Made by a program: the position numbers and the translations under genes
In this document: piece by piece, positions 1 to 9,195 of the stretch
Position numbering within the stretch: the first letter of the stretch is position 1
Layout of the letters: every line of letters starts with the position of its first letter
The notes under the pieces: generated by a model
Seen by the model: only the letters and a program-made list of their open reading frames with translations
What the model was told of the DNA's origin: nothing
The model's database searches: none
Source of the DNA: Hyphomicrobiales bacterium
GTDB lineage: Bacteria > Pseudomonadota > Alphaproteobacteria > Rhizobiales > Devosiaceae
Length of the DNA: 64,000 bases
Direction: 5' to 3'
Assembly (NCBI GenBank): GCA_004144345.1
Contig: SEEL01000004.1
Location: forward strand, 62,001 to 126,000

Positions 1-1015
1 TCTGTGCCTCGGCAGCGATCTCCTCGGGCGCCCAGTTGGCGATGAAATGCATGATGCCGAAATAGCTGAAGGGCAACGTGATGGCGTGCAGCGCCTGGAG
101 CGCGAAGAGTACCGGCAGCGACGGGCTGAACGCCATGGCGAACCAGCGCCCGGCGGCAACGACTCCGGCAATGATCAGCATGGTGCGCGCCGTCATGCGC
201 CCGCCGATCTTGCGCCAGAAGAACATGGTGACCGCTTCGCCGGCGGCGCTGATGGCGATGAGCGGGCCGAACCAGCCCTCGCCGATGCCGTCGATCTTCC
301 ACACCAGCGCGCCCATCGCGCCGAGGAAGAAATGCGTCGCCTGGATCAGCGCGAAGGCGATGCAGGGCAGCACGAACCAGGGTTGCACGATAAGGCTGCG
401 CAGCGTCGCGCCACCCGGCTTGCGGACGGGCGCCTCGACATGCTCGGGGGCACGGAAGCGCGGCAGCTGGAAGGCGAGCCCGGTCCGCAACAGCGACAGC
501 ACGATGAACAGCGGCACGAAGACGGCGGCGCCCAGCCAGCCGATCAACGCGCCGGTGAGCGCCGCCGTGATGGTGTAGCCGACGGTGCCCCAGGCCCGCA
601 CGAAGCCGAAATCGGTGCCGCGCCGCTCGGTCATGCGCAGCGTCGCCGCATCGACAATGGGCACCATGGCGCCCGCCGGCATGGAGCAGAGCGCAAACAC
701 CAACAGCGCGCCCCAGAACTCGCTGACGAACAGGAAGCCGAACGAGGCGAGGCCGGCGATGGCGGCGAGGATGATGATGGCGACGCGCCAGTCGCTGGCG
801 CGGTCGGCAAGCCGGCCGATCACCATGCTGGCCAGCAGCAGCAGCAGCACCGGCACTGCGTTGATGATGCCGATCTGGTCGGGCGTGATGCCCTTGCCGC
901 TCAGCCAGATGGCGAAATAGGCGGAGGAAGCACCGGTCGAGGCGAAAACGGTGAAATGAAACAGCGAAGCGCGCAATTCGGGCGAAAAGCCCTCTGCGCG
1001 GTCGGACGGCGCCAT
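1..1015 (-). CDS. MFS transporter, HcaT/PPP-like (3' end missing)
   Basis: The gene starts at ATG 1013-1015 and runs off the left edge, so only the first ~338 residues are visible. It encodes alternating hydrophobic helices with the layout of a major facilitator carrier. The segment after helix 2 reads IGRLADRASDWR, a variant of the MFS loop motif. The pattern resembles the PPP/nucleoside-symporter-like branch (3-phenylpropionate transporter HcaT family), which is my best family guess; the substrate is unknown. It lies 75 bp downstream of the phosphoesterase gene on the same strand and could be co-transcribed with it and the GH3 gene. Confidence 0.8.
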   Translation of the reverse strand, partial: MAPSDRAEGFSPELRASLFHFTVFASTGASSAYFAIWLSGKGITPDQIGIINAVPVLLLLLASMVIGRLADRASDWRVAIIILAAIAGLASFGFLFVSEFWGALLVFALCSMPAGAMVPIVDAATLRMTERRGTDFGFVRAWGTVGYTITAALTGALIGWLGAAVFVPLFIVLSLLRTGLAFQLPRFRAPEHVEAPVRKPGGATLRSLIVQPWFVLPCIAFALIQATHFFLGAMGALVWKIDGIGEGWFGPLIAISAAGEAVTMFFWRKIGGRMTARTMLIIAGVVAAGRWFAMAFSPSLPVLFALQALHAITLPFSYFGIMHFIANWAPEEIAAEAQ

Positions 1016-1090
1016 TCTACGGGTGCTCCCGGGGCGAGAATCCGCCCCAGGCGGAAACTGTGCGGAAATAGCCGCGCGATGCAAGCGGGA

Positions 1091-1966
1091 TTAGCGCTGA
1101 GACAGCCCCGGATCGAGGTCGTCGGCGGCGGTGTCGTGAACCGGCGCATTGGCCTTGTTGCGCCGCAGCAGGCCCTTGCGCGGCGCCTTGGGCGGCGGCT
1201 CGAGCTGGACGTTCCACTTGATCAGCTCGAACTGCCCGTCCTGCGTCTCGCAGACGGCGGTGCAGCTCTCCACCCAGTCGCCGGTGTTGATGTAGTGGAT
1301 GCCGAGCCGCTCATGCATGTCGGCGAAATGGATGTGGCCGCAGATCACGCCATCGACGCCGGTGTCGCGCGCCGCGAGCGTCAGCGCTTCCTCGAAGCGG
1401 CCGATGACGCTGACGGCGTTCTTGACCTTGTTCTTGGCCCAGGCGCTGAGCGACCAATAGGGGCGGCGCAGGCGCCGGCGGACCCAGTTGATGAAGATGT
1501 TGACGCGCAGCGCCATGCGATAGGCCCAGTCGCCCACATGGGCGAGCCATTTGGCGTGGGCGACGACGACGTCGAACTGGTCGCCATGCATGACCAGATA
1601 GGTGCGGCCGAGCGCCGTGGTGTGGACGGTCTGGTCGACGAATTCGACCTCGCCGAAATAGGTGCCCAGATATTCGCGCAGGAATTCGTCGTGATTGCCC
1701 GGCAGCACGACGATGCGGGTGCCGCGCTCGGCCTTGCCCAGCAGATCTTCGACGAACTCATTGTAGATCGGCGGCCAGTACCAGCTCTTGGCCAGCCGCC
1801 AGCCATCGACGATGTCGCCGATCAGATAGATCGTGCCGGCCTCGTGATGGCGCAGGAAATCGACCAATTGGCCGATCCGGGTGGGGCGCATGCCCAGGTG
1901 CACGTCACTGAGGAACAGGGCGCGGACGTGGCGCACCTCGCCTTTTGTGTCGTCGATTGGGGGCAT
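1091..1966 (-). CDS. Calcineurin-like phosphoesterase, LpxH-like (COG2908 type)
   Basis: A 291-residue metallophosphoesterase. Metal-binding motifs appear in the expected order: SDVHLG near residue 20, GDIVDGW near 50, GNHDE near 95, HGDQFD near 130 and GHIH near 215. This set is typical of UDP-2,3-diacylglucosamine diphosphatase-like proteins that act on the inner face of the membrane in lipid A synthesis. Many alphaproteobacteria use LpxI for that step, so the real substrate is uncertain. The C-terminal tail is basic (RKGLLRRNK). It follows the GH3 gene by 70 bp on the same strand. Confidence 0.85.
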   Translation of the reverse strand: MPPIDDTKGEVRHVRALFLSDVHLGMRPTRIGQLVDFLRHHEAGTIYLIGDIVDGWRLAKSWYWPPIYNEFVEDLLGKAERGTRIVVLPGNHDEFLREYLGTYFGEVEFVDQTVHTTALGRTYLVMHGDQFDVVVAHAKWLAHVGDWAYRMALRVNIFINWVRRRLRRPYWSLSAWAKNKVKNAVSVIGRFEEALTLAARDTGVDGVICGHIHFADMHERLGIHYINTGDWVESCTAVCETQDGQFELIKWNVQLEPPPKAPRKGLLRRNKANAPVHDTAADDLDPGLSQR

Positions 1967-2036
1967 CGGAGCTCCGCCGCTTCAGGGAGCCGGAACATAG
2001 TCGCTTTGCCCAGCCGATGAAACAGGCGGGCGAAAA

Positions 2037-3134
2037 CTACCGGCCGATCCGGGCTTTGAGGGCGACGATGCGCTTGTAGCTGGTCTCGATTCTGGCCCGG
2101 AAGGCGGGATCGGATTCGGCCTCGGCGACGAGAATCTGCCGCACCTTGTCCTGCAAATCGGGGGACGGCTTGGCGGTGTTCGAGAACAGCAGCACGTCGA
2201 CGCCGGCATTTACGGCGCGCACGATCGTGTCGTGGAGGTCGAAAAGCTTGCGGATGGCGCCCATTTCGAGGTCGTCGGTGATGACGACGCCGGAAAAGCC
2301 CAGTTCCTTGCGCAGCACGCCATCGATCCATTCGGGCGAGAGGCTCGACGGCAGCTTGACGCTCCCCGCCCCGGCATAGGCCTCGTGATAGAGATGGCCG
2401 GCCATCACCATGTCGGCATAGCCATCGGCGAACATGGCGCGATAGGGCTCGAGTTCGCTCTCGCTCCAGGTCCTCGAGATGTCGGTAAAGCCCTCATGGC
2501 TGTCGGCGGTGCTCGAGCCGTGGCCGGGGAAATGCTTGAGCGAGGTCAGGAGCCCGGCCTGGTGATGCGCGTCGATGAAGGCTTCGGCATATGCCGTGAC
2601 GGTGTCGGCTGACTTGCCGTAGGCGCGGCCGAATTTGGTGATGACGGTATTCTTGGGGTTCACGCTGAGATCAGCCACCGGGCCGAAATTCACGGTGAAG
2701 CCGAGATCGGCGACCGACCGCGCCATCTTGGCGTAGATCGCCTCGGCCCCGGCGGGGGAGTTCTCGGCCGCGATGGTCGCGGCATTGGGGATTTCGGTGA
2801 AGCCGACATCCTTGGTCAGCCGCTCGACCGAACCACCCTCCTGGTCGAGGGTGATGAAGGGCGGCAGATCGGGCGACGCCGCGCGGAACGCGTCGTTCAT
2901 CGCCTTCACGGCCTTGAGCGACTTGACGTTGGTCTTGAGGTACATGACCCCGCCCAGTTCGCCCGCCGCGATCTCGGCGGCCAGCGCCTTGACCGATTTG
3001 TCGCTGGCATCGTCGCCGGCAAAGCCGACCACGATCATCTGCCCAGCCATCTGCTCGAGCGTCTGCGCGGAAACGCCGCTGGCGGGCGCGGCAAGGAGCA
3101 GCGCCAACAGCGCAACGGACAGGGAATGGCGCAA
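2037..3134 (-). CDS. nagZ: Exported beta-N-acetylhexosaminidase, GH3 (NagZ type)
   Basis: A 365-residue GH3 enzyme. The NagZ signature KHFPGHG followed by DSH is present, and VVITDDLEMGAI carries the expected nucleophile Asp. The family removes N-acetylglucosamine from peptidoglycan fragments during wall recycling. I chose the TTG start at 3134 because GAGGTG lies 6 bases upstream; an ATG at 3173 would give a less typical N-terminus. The protein then begins MRHSLSVALLALLLAAPASG with a cleavage site after SAQ, a clear signal peptide. Classical NagZ is cytoplasmic, so this one probably works in the periplasm. Divergent from the Hsp70 gene. Confidence 0.85.
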   Translation of the reverse strand: MRHSLSVALLALLLAAPASGVSAQTLEQMAGQMIVVGFAGDDASDKSVKALAAEIAAGELGGVMYLKTNVKSLKAVKAMNDAFRAASPDLPPFITLDQEGGSVERLTKDVGFTEIPNAATIAAENSPAGAEAIYAKMARSVADLGFTVNFGPVADLSVNPKNTVITKFGRAYGKSADTVTAYAEAFIDAHHQAGLLTSLKHFPGHGSSTADSHEGFTDISRTWSESELEPYRAMFADGYADMVMAGHLYHEAYAGAGSVKLPSSLSPEWIDGVLRKELGFSGVVITDDLEMGAIRKLFDLHDTIVRAVNAGVDVLLFSNTAKPSPDLQDKVRQILVAEAESDPAFRARIETSYKRIVALKARIGR

Positions 3135-3266
3135 GCAAATCACCTCGGCATGAATGTCGCGAATCCTTGCCACGCTATTGCGGCGAAATCGTAAACATCC
3201 GGGCGCTTGTCGGGCTGCGCCGCAGCCGCTATATCCCCGCCTCCCTCACGCATCCCCGAGCCCGCC

Positions 3267-4538
3267 ATGACTATCCTTTCGCGCCATTGCGGCCTCGATT
3301 TCGGCACGTCCAACACCACGCTCGGCATTGCCGGCGGCGGCAACGCCCCTGCCCTGCTCGTGCCGCTCGAAGGCGACCGCCCGACCATCCCGAGCACGAT
3401 CTTCTTCGACTTCGATTCCAACAGCACCCTCTATGGCCGCGCCGCCACGGCCGCCTATGTCGGTGGCACCGATGGCCGCATGATGCGGTCGCTCAAGAGC
3501 ATCCTCGGCTCGTCGCTGGCCGACGAAGCGGTGCGCATCAAGCGCAAGACCATCCCCTTCCTCGACATCATCGGCGGCTTTGTCGGCGAGCTGAAGCGCC
3601 GCGCCGAGGCTGAGCTGGGCCATGAGCTTGACCAGGTCGTGCTGGGCCGCCCCGCGCATTATGTCGACGACGATCCGCTGGCCGACCGCGAGGCGCAGGA
3701 CCAGATGGAGCGTGCGGTCAAAGCCCAGGGCTTCAAATGGGTGTATTTCCAGTATGAGCCGATCGCCGCCGCGCTCGACTACGAGCAGCAGGTGACGCGC
3801 GAAGAACTCGGGATGATCATTGACCTCGGCGGCGGCACCTCCGACTTCTCGATCGTCAAAGTGTCGCCCGACCGGGCCAATGCCACCGACCGCAGCGGTG
3901 ACATCCTCGCCACGGCCGGCGTCCATATCGGCGGCACCGATTTCGACCGGCTGCTGTCGCTGAAGAAGGTGATGCCGGCGCTCGGCTACCAGACGCCGAC
4001 GGCCGACGGGAAGCGGCCGCTGCCCTCCGCGCCCTATGTCGATCTCGCGACGTGGCACCGCATCAACCGGCTCTACACTGCCGAGACGCTGCGCGAATTG
4101 CACCAGACAGAGCGCGAGGCGCGCGACCCGCAGCGCGTCGCCGATGTGATCTCGATCATCGAGCATCGCGAGGGCCATCTGCTGGCGGGGGCCGTCGAGG
4201 ATACCAAGATCGCGCTGACGGCGGATGACGCCACGCGGCTGGCCTTCGCGGGCGAGGAAGTGACGCTGACGACGCCGGTCAGGCGCGAGGAACTGGCGGC
4301 GGCGCTGGCCCATTCGGTTGACCGCATCGAGGACACGATCGGGCTGACGCTGTCGATGGCGGGCCTGACGGCGGACCGCATCGAGACGCTGATCCTCACC
4401 GGTGGGTCGACGCAGATCCCGGCGATCCTGCAGCGCCTCCGCGCGCTGTTTCCGGCGGCGCGCTTCGTCGATACGGATGCGTTTGGCAGCGTCGGGCTCG
4501 GGCTCGCGCTTGACGCGCGGCGGAAGTTCGGCAGCTAG
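3267..4538 (+). CDS. Hsp70-family protein, YegD-like
   Basis: A 423-residue actin-fold ATPase of the Hsp70 superfamily. The N-terminal phosphate-1 motif GLDFGTSNTTLGI is followed by the connect motif IDLGGGTSDFSIVKV near residue 185 and the adenosine motif LILTGGSTQIPAI near 385. It ends soon after the nucleotide-binding domain and lacks a DnaK-type substrate-binding domain, as in E. coli YegD. Client and role are unknown. The start is ATG 3267 beside CCCGCC rather than the upstream ATG at 3207. The stop codon shares CTAG with the convergent EAL-domain gene. Confidence 0.88.
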   Translation: MTILSRHCGLDFGTSNTTLGIAGGGNAPALLVPLEGDRPTIPSTIFFDFDSNSTLYGRAATAAYVGGTDGRMMRSLKSILGSSLADEAVRIKRKTIPFLDIIGGFVGELKRRAEAELGHELDQVVLGRPAHYVDDDPLADREAQDQMERAVKAQGFKWVYFQYEPIAAALDYEQQVTREELGMIIDLGGGTSDFSIVKVSPDRANATDRSGDILATAGVHIGGTDFDRLLSLKKVMPALGYQTPTADGKRPLPSAPYVDLATWHRINRLYTAETLRELHQTEREARDPQRVADVISIIEHREGHLLAGAVEDTKIALTADDATRLAFAGEEVTLTTPVRREELAAALAHSVDRIEDTIGLTLSMAGLTADRIETLILTGGSTQIPAILQRLRALFPAARFVDTDAFGSVGLGLALDARRKFGS

Positions 4539-6271
4539 GCCGTCTTCGTCGTCAGGCCATCGCTGGAACTACGTTCCACGAGACTGGCGCGCATCTCGGC
4601 GATGCTTTTGGGCCGGCCGAAATGATAGCCCTGCCCCACCTTGCAGCCCATCATCCTCAGCATCCATGCCTGGTCGGCGGTCTCGATGCCTTCGGCAATG
4701 ACGATCTTGCCGAGGGCCTCCGAGAGCATCATCACGGCGCGGATGATGACGCCGGCCTGCTGGTCGCCCGGCAGCTTCTTCACAAAGCTCTGGTCGATCT
4801 TGATCTTGTCGACCGGCAGCCGGCCGAGATAGCCGAGCGAGGAATAGCCGGTGCCGAAATCGTCGAGCGCGATGCCGACGCCCAGATTGCGCAGCTTCTG
4901 CAGCGCATCAATGGTGGCCCGCTCGTTCGACACGAAGATGCCTTCGGTGATCTCGATATCGAGGCGGTTCGCCGGCAGGCCGGACTTGGCCAGCGCCGCC
5001 TTCACTTCGCCCACCACGTCGACCAGCTCGAACTGGATCGGCGAGACATTGACCGAGAGCCTGAGTTCGCCCGGCCAGCTCGCGACCTCACGGCACGCGG
5101 CTTCGAGAATCCAGCGGCCGAGTTCGACGATCTTGCCGGTCTCCTCGGCGATCGGGATGAAGCGGTCCGGCGAGACGATGCCCAGTTCGGGATGCACCCA
5201 GCGCATCAGCGCCTCGGCGCCGATGATCTCGCCACTTTCGAGCGAGGCCTGCGGCTGGAACATCAGCGAGATCTCGCCGCGCTCCATCGCCTGCTGCATT
5301 TCGGTCTCGAGCTGCTGGCGGGCGCGCAGGCGCTCGTCCATCTCCGGCGAGAACGAGGCATAGCCCTTGGCGGCCATGCTGCGGGCGACGCTGAGCGCCA
5401 TGTCGGCATGGCTGAGCAGTTCGTCCGGATCAAAGCCCGACAGGACCGAATGGCTGACGCCGACATCGACGCCGATGATCGCGCGATGCGGGCCGAGCTG
5501 GTAGGGCTCGACCAGCTTGTCCTGCACGATCTCGCAGAACTGCAGCGCCTCGGTCTGCGACAGGCCCGGATGGGCCAGCGCGAAAGCGTGGCCACCGAGC
5601 CGCGCGACGAATTGTGCGCCCGTAGCGCGCAGCCGGCTGACCACCTGCTTGAGCAGCATGTCTCCATGCGCATGGCCCAGCGCGTCATTGACCTGCTTGA
5701 AGCGCGCGAGGTCGATGGCCAGCACAGCGAGCCCATCGGCGCGGCCGCGCTCGGTCTCGAACTTTTCGTTGATGGCGTTGCTGAGGCCGGTGCGGGACAG
5801 CGAACCGGTAAGCGGATCGTGCGTCGCCAGGAACGACAGCCGCTCCTCGGCGCGGCGGCGCTCGGTGACATCCCAGAAATTGAGGCAGGCGACGCGCTCA
5901 TGGGTCGGACCGACGACGCTGGCGGTGACGGCGAACTGCAGCACCAGCCGGTCGTCGCCATCGCCGGTGAGCACAGCCAGCGCCAGCGGCGTCTGCTTGG
6001 CGGGCGTCACGCCCTGCAAGACTTCGCCAACGGCGAGGTGCATGTCGCGCGGCAATACGGCCGCGGCACTCTTGCCCTCGAGGCTCCGGCCCTTGTTGAG
6101 AAGCTCGCACGCGACCTGGCTCGCGGCGACGATCGACCCCGTGCCGTCGATCACCAGCATGCCGGCAAAATTGTCGCTGACGACCTGGGCGAGGGCCGCC
6201 CCGGCTTCGGGTCCGCCACGCAGCGCCCTGAGCCCGGCGCGGACCGCCGACGCCAGATTTCCGAAGCCCAT
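4535..6271 (-). CDS. PAS-GGDEF(degenerate)-EAL cyclic-di-GMP phosphodiesterase
   Basis: A 578-residue cytosolic signalling protein. A PAS-like domain spans about 30-140, a GGDEF-fold domain 150-315 and an EAL domain 325-570. The GGDEF signature is replaced by GGHAF (226-230), so diguanylate cyclase activity is very unlikely. The EAL domain looks intact: EAL at 353-355, DDFGTGYSS at 470-478, KIDQSFV, and a Glu in IAEGIE. It should hydrolyse c-di-GMP to pGpG, with the degenerate domain perhaps sensing GTP. ATG 6271 is preferred over TTG 6292 because GGGAG sits 7 bases upstream. Confidence 0.9.
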   Translation of the reverse strand: MGFGNLASAVRAGLRALRGGPEAGAALAQVVSDNFAGMLVIDGTGSIVAASQVACELLNKGRSLEGKSAAAVLPRDMHLAVGEVLQGVTPAKQTPLALAVLTGDGDDRLVLQFAVTASVVGPTHERVACLNFWDVTERRRAEERLSFLATHDPLTGSLSRTGLSNAINEKFETERGRADGLAVLAIDLARFKQVNDALGHAHGDMLLKQVVSRLRATGAQFVARLGGHAFALAHPGLSQTEALQFCEIVQDKLVEPYQLGPHRAIIGVDVGVSHSVLSGFDPDELLSHADMALSVARSMAAKGYASFSPEMDERLRARQQLETEMQQAMERGEISLMFQPQASLESGEIIGAEALMRWVHPELGIVSPDRFIPIAEETGKIVELGRWILEAACREVASWPGELRLSVNVSPIQFELVDVVGEVKAALAKSGLPANRLDIEITEGIFVSNERATIDALQKLRNLGVGIALDDFGTGYSSLGYLGRLPVDKIKIDQSFVKKLPGDQQAGVIIRAVMMLSEALGKIVIAEGIETADQAWMLRMMGCKVGQGYHFGRPKSIAEMRASLVERSSSDGLTTKTA

Positions 6272-6310
6272 CAGCCGTCTCCCAACGACCAAACCGCTTC
6301 GAATATGCCG

Positions 6311-6344
6311 GAGGCCCCCGCTAGGAAGTCTTAACGGGGGCCTC
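6311..6344 (-). terminator. Hairpin terminator candidate after acs
   Basis: A perfect 10-bp inverted repeat (GAGGCCCCCG at 6311-6320, CGGGGGCCTC at 6335-6344) encloses a 14-base loop just beyond the acs stop. There is no strong T tract, so it may be a weak terminator or an mRNA 3' end stabiliser. Confidence 0.5.
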
Positions 6345-6349
6345 GGGAC

Positions 6350-8293
6350 TTAACGATTCTGCCGGTTGTCGATGAGGTCGGTCACGACGGTCGGGTCGGC
6401 GAGCGTCGTGGTGTCGCCCAGCGCCCCATAGTCGTTTTCGGCGATCTTGCGCAGGATGCGGCGCATGATCTTGCCCGAACGGGTCTTGGGCAGGCCGGGC
6501 GCGAACTGCATCAGATCGGGCGACGCGATGGCGCCGATTTCCTTGCGCACCCAGTTCCTTAGCTCGGTCTTGAGGGCATCGTCGCCGCTCTCGCCTGCCA
6601 TCAGCGTGACATAGCAATAGATGCCCTGCCCCTTGATGTCGTGCGGGTAGCCGACCACGGCGGCCTCGGCCACTTTCGGGTGCGCGACGAGGGCGCTTTC
6701 GACTTCGGCGGTGCCGATGCGGTGGCCCGAAACATTGAGCACGTCATCGACGCGGCCGGTGATCCAGAAATAGCCATCCTCGTCGCGGCGGCAGCCATCG
6801 CCGGTGAAATAGTAGCCCTTGTACTGGGTGAAGTAGGTCTGGACGAAGCGCTCATGGTCGCCATAGACCGAGCGCATCTGGCCCGGCCAGCTGTCCTTGA
6901 TGGCGAGCACGCCCTCGGCCTTGGTCTGCTCCTGGAGCTTGCCCTCGGGCGACAGCACCACCGGCTGGACGCCGAAGAACGGGAACGTCGCCGAACCCGG
7001 CTTGGTCGCCACGGCGCCGGGGAACGGCGCGATCATGTGGCCGCCGGTTTCGGTCTGCCACCACGCATCGACGATGGAGCAGCGCTCCTTGCCGACATGC
7101 TTGTGGTACCAGAGCCAGGCTTCCGGATTGATCGGCTCGCCCACGGTGCCCAGCGTGCGCAGCGTCGGCATCTCGTATTTGTCCGGGAACTGCGAGCCGG
7201 CGCCCATCAGCGCGCGGATCGCCGTCGGGGCGGTGTGGAAGATGTTGACCTTGTGCTTTTCGACGACCTGCCAGAAGCGGCCGGCGTCGGGATAGCTCGG
7301 GATGCCTTCGAACATCAGCGTCGTCGCGCCATTCGCGAGCGGGCCGTAGACGATGTATGTGTGGCCGGTGACCCAACCGACGTCGGCGGTGCACCAGAAG
7401 ATGTCGCCATCGCGATAGTCGAAGTTCAGCTGATGGGTCAGCGAACCCCAGACGAGATAGCCGCCCGTGGTGTGCAGCACGCCCTTCGGCTTGCCGGTCG
7501 AGCCCGAGGTGTAGAGGATGAACAGCGGATCTTCCGCATTCATCGGCTCGGGTGCGCAATCGGCCGACACCTTGGCGGCCTCGTCGGCGTACCAGACGTC
7601 GCGGCCGGCGCTCATCGGCACGTCGCTGCCAGTGACCTTGGTGACGATGACCCGGGCAACGCCCGGCGCCTTGGCCAGCGCTTCGTCGACATTCTTCTTG
7701 AGCGGGATGGTCTTGCCGCCGCGGCGGCCCTCATCGGCGGTGAGAATGACCTTGCTGTCGCAGTCATTGACGCGGCCGGCGATCGAATCCGGCGAGAAGC
7801 CGCCGAAGATCACCGAATGCACGGCGCCGATACGGGTGCAGGCGAGCATGGCGACGGCGGTGTCGATGACCATCGGCATGTAGATGGTGACGCGGTCGCC
7901 CTTCTTGACGCCATTGGCCTTGAGCACATTGGCGTAGCGGCAGACCCGCTCATGCAGTTCGCGATAGGTGACCTTGCCGTCGGTGCCGGGCGTGTCGCCT
8001 TCCCACAGGATCGCCACCTGGTCGCCGCGCTTTTCGAGATGGCGGTCGATGCAGTTGTAGGAGACGTTGAGCACCCCGTCCTCGAACCATTTGATCGAGA
8101 TGTCGGGGTATTCGAAGCTGGTGTTCTTGATCTTGGTGGGGGCCTTGATCCAGTCGAGCCGCTGGGCCTGCTCGGCCCAGAACCCGTCGGGGTCGCTGAT
8201 GGAGCGGGCATATTGCTCCTCATACTGGGCTTTCGTGGTCAGCGTGCGGGCCTTGGCGGCCTCGCTCGGCTGAAACACCAGATTGTCGCTCAT
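6350..8293 (-). CDS. acs: Acetyl-CoA synthetase
   Basis: A 647-residue AMP-forming acetate-CoA ligase, the normal length for Acs. The P-loop motif [14 protein letters not shown] is present near residue 265, with [10 protein letters not shown] near 415 and the C-terminal hinge/lysine motif TRSGKIMRR near 610. That Lys is the usual reversible acetylation site. It converts acetate, CoA and ATP to acetyl-CoA, feeding the TCA and glyoxylate cycles. It stands alone between the EAL gene and the TerC gene. No regulator of acs is visible nearby. Confidence 0.97.
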   Translation of the reverse strand: MSDNLVFQPSEAAKARTLTTKAQYEEQYARSISDPDGFWAEQAQRLDWIKAPTKIKNTSFEYPDISIKWFEDGVLNVSYNCIDRHLEKRGDQVAILWEGDTPGTDGKVTYRELHERVCRYANVLKANGVKKGDRVTIYMPMVIDTAVAMLACTRIGAVHSVIFGGFSPDSIAGRVNDCDSKVILTADEGRRGGKTIPLKKNVDEALAKAPGVARVIVTKVTGSDVPMSAGRDVWYADEAAKVSADCAPEPMNAEDPLFILYTSGSTGKPKGVLHTTGGYLVWGSLTHQLNFDYRDGDIFWCTADVGWVTGHTYIVYGPLANGATTLMFEGIPSYPDAGRFWQVVEKHKVNIFHTAPTAIRALMGAGSQFPDKYEMPTLRTLGTVGEPINPEAWLWYHKHVGKERCSIVDAWWQTETGGHMIAPFPGAVATKPGSATFPFFGVQPVVLSPEGKLQEQTKAEGVLAIKDSWPGQMRSVYGDHERFVQTYFTQYKGYYFTGDGCRRDEDGYFWITGRVDDVLNVSGHRIGTAEVESALVAHPKVAEAAVVGYPHDIKGQGIYCYVTLMAGESGDDALKTELRNWVRKEIGAIASPDLMQFAPGLPKTRSGKIMRRILRKIAENDYGALGDTTTLADPTVVTDLIDNRQNR

Positions 8294-8333
8294 CGGCTCC
8301 TCCCAGACTTTGTTTTATGCGCGTTCTAGCCAC

Positions 8334-8359
8334 TGGTTTGCCCAGCGGCAAGCAAACCA
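8334..8359. repeat. Intergenic inverted repeat between terC-like gene and acs
   Basis: TGGTTTGC at 8334-8341 and GCAAACCA at 8352-8359 form a perfect 8-bp stem with a 10-base loop. It lies after the TerC stop and 41 bases before the acs start. It could end TerC transcription or structure the acs leader; no T tract follows on either strand. Confidence 0.4.
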
Positions 8360-8390
8360 CCCTAGCTCTTTAGCCTCGTGGGGCGAGCGG

Positions 8391-9089
8391 TCAGTGTGCC
8401 GCAGCCGCCGCCACCTCGTGCGGCGTGTAGAGCAGCGGGATCTCGGGGATCGCAATAAACGCCCCGGCGCCTTCCAGCGTCATGCGGAGGGCAACGAACA
8501 GAATGATGACCAGACCAATCCAGGCGATCCAGCGGTAACGGTGCAGCAGCCGGGCGATGAAGGTCGCGGCAACGCCCATCAGCACGACCGAGAGGGCAAG
8601 GCCGAAGATCAGCGCTTCGAAATGGTGCTGCGCCGCGCCGGCCACAGCGAGGACGTTGTCGAGCGACATCGAGACGTCGGCAATGACGATCTGGATGACG
8701 GCCTGGCGCAGGGTCTTGCGTGGCGCCTTGCCGGCGATGGTGCCGTCGGCATTGAGGTCGGCATCGGCAAGCGCTTCGGTCGCCTCATGCTCATCCTGCG
8801 GCGTCACGCTGAGCTCGCGGAACATCTTCCAGCACACATAGAGCAGCAGCACGCCGCCCGCGATCAGCAGCCCGCCGCCCAGCGACAGCAATTGCGTGGT
8901 GATGAGGGCAAAGAAGATGCGCAGCCCGGTGGCGGCGAGAATGCCGATGAGGATGGCCTTGCGGCGCAGATCCTTGGGCAGCCCGGCCGCGGCGAGGCCG
9001 ATGACGACGGCATTGTCTCCCGCCAGAACCAGATCGATGAGAACAACCTGCAGCAGAGCCGAAAGGCCTGACGGCGAAAACAATTCCAA
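8391..9089 (-). CDS. TerC-family integral membrane protein (YjbE-like)
   Basis: A 232-residue membrane protein with about seven predicted helices. The paired TerC motifs are clear: LVLAGDNAVVIGLA near the N-terminus and VSMSLDNVLAVAGAA in the second half, each with a conserved Asp-Asn in a helix. A hydrophilic acidic loop (EHEATEALADADLNADG) separates the halves. TerC proteins are linked to tellurite resistance and, in several bacteria, to Mn2+ export. The start appears to be TTG at 9089. A hairpin in its leader (9116-9153) may be regulatory. Confidence 0.85.
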   Translation of the reverse strand: MELFSPSGLSALLQVVLIDLVLAGDNAVVIGLAAAGLPKDLRRKAILIGILAATGLRIFFALITTQLLSLGGGLLIAGGVLLLYVCWKMFRELSVTPQDEHEATEALADADLNADGTIAGKAPRKTLRQAVIQIVIADVSMSLDNVLAVAGAAQHHFEALIFGLALSVVLMGVAATFIARLLHRYRWIAWIGLVIILFVALRMTLEGAGAFIAIPEIPLLYTPHEVAAAAAH

Positions 9090-9115
9090 GGCAAGGCACC
9101 TAGTTGGAGGCGGTT

Positions 9116-9153
9116 GGGGCTATGTATTCAATCGCGCGCCCCGATGCAGCCCC
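9116..9153 (-). promoter_or_regulatory. 5'-leader hairpin upstream of TerC gene
   Basis: GGGGCT at 9116-9121 pairs with AGCCCC at 9148-9153, and the flanking TT/AA extend the stem across a one-base bulge. On the minus strand this places a large hairpin with a GC-rich loop about 27 bases before the TerC start. A conserved 'terC RNA' leader motif is known in Alphaproteobacteria. I cannot confirm that this is a member, and I see no yybP-ykoY consensus. Confidence 0.35.
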
Positions 9154-9195
9154 CAAAAAGTAGCAACAGCAGGGTTTTTACACCGAACTTGCTGG

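Noticed and set aside
47-2020. 657-codon plus-strand frame
   Set aside because: It runs antisense to the MFS and phosphoesterase genes; its product is Arg/Asp/Gly-rich low-complexity protein typical of GC-driven shadow frames.
4622-6334. 570-codon plus-strand frame
   Set aside because: Antisense to the EAL-domain gene and without any recognisable motif.
6641-8329. 562-codon plus-strand frame
   Set aside because: Lies entirely opposite acs; composition is that of a codon-position shadow.
9090-9195. yybP-ykoY manganese riboswitch before TerC gene
   Set aside because: The expected conserved loop sequences are not visible; only a generic hairpin is kept as a weak candidate.
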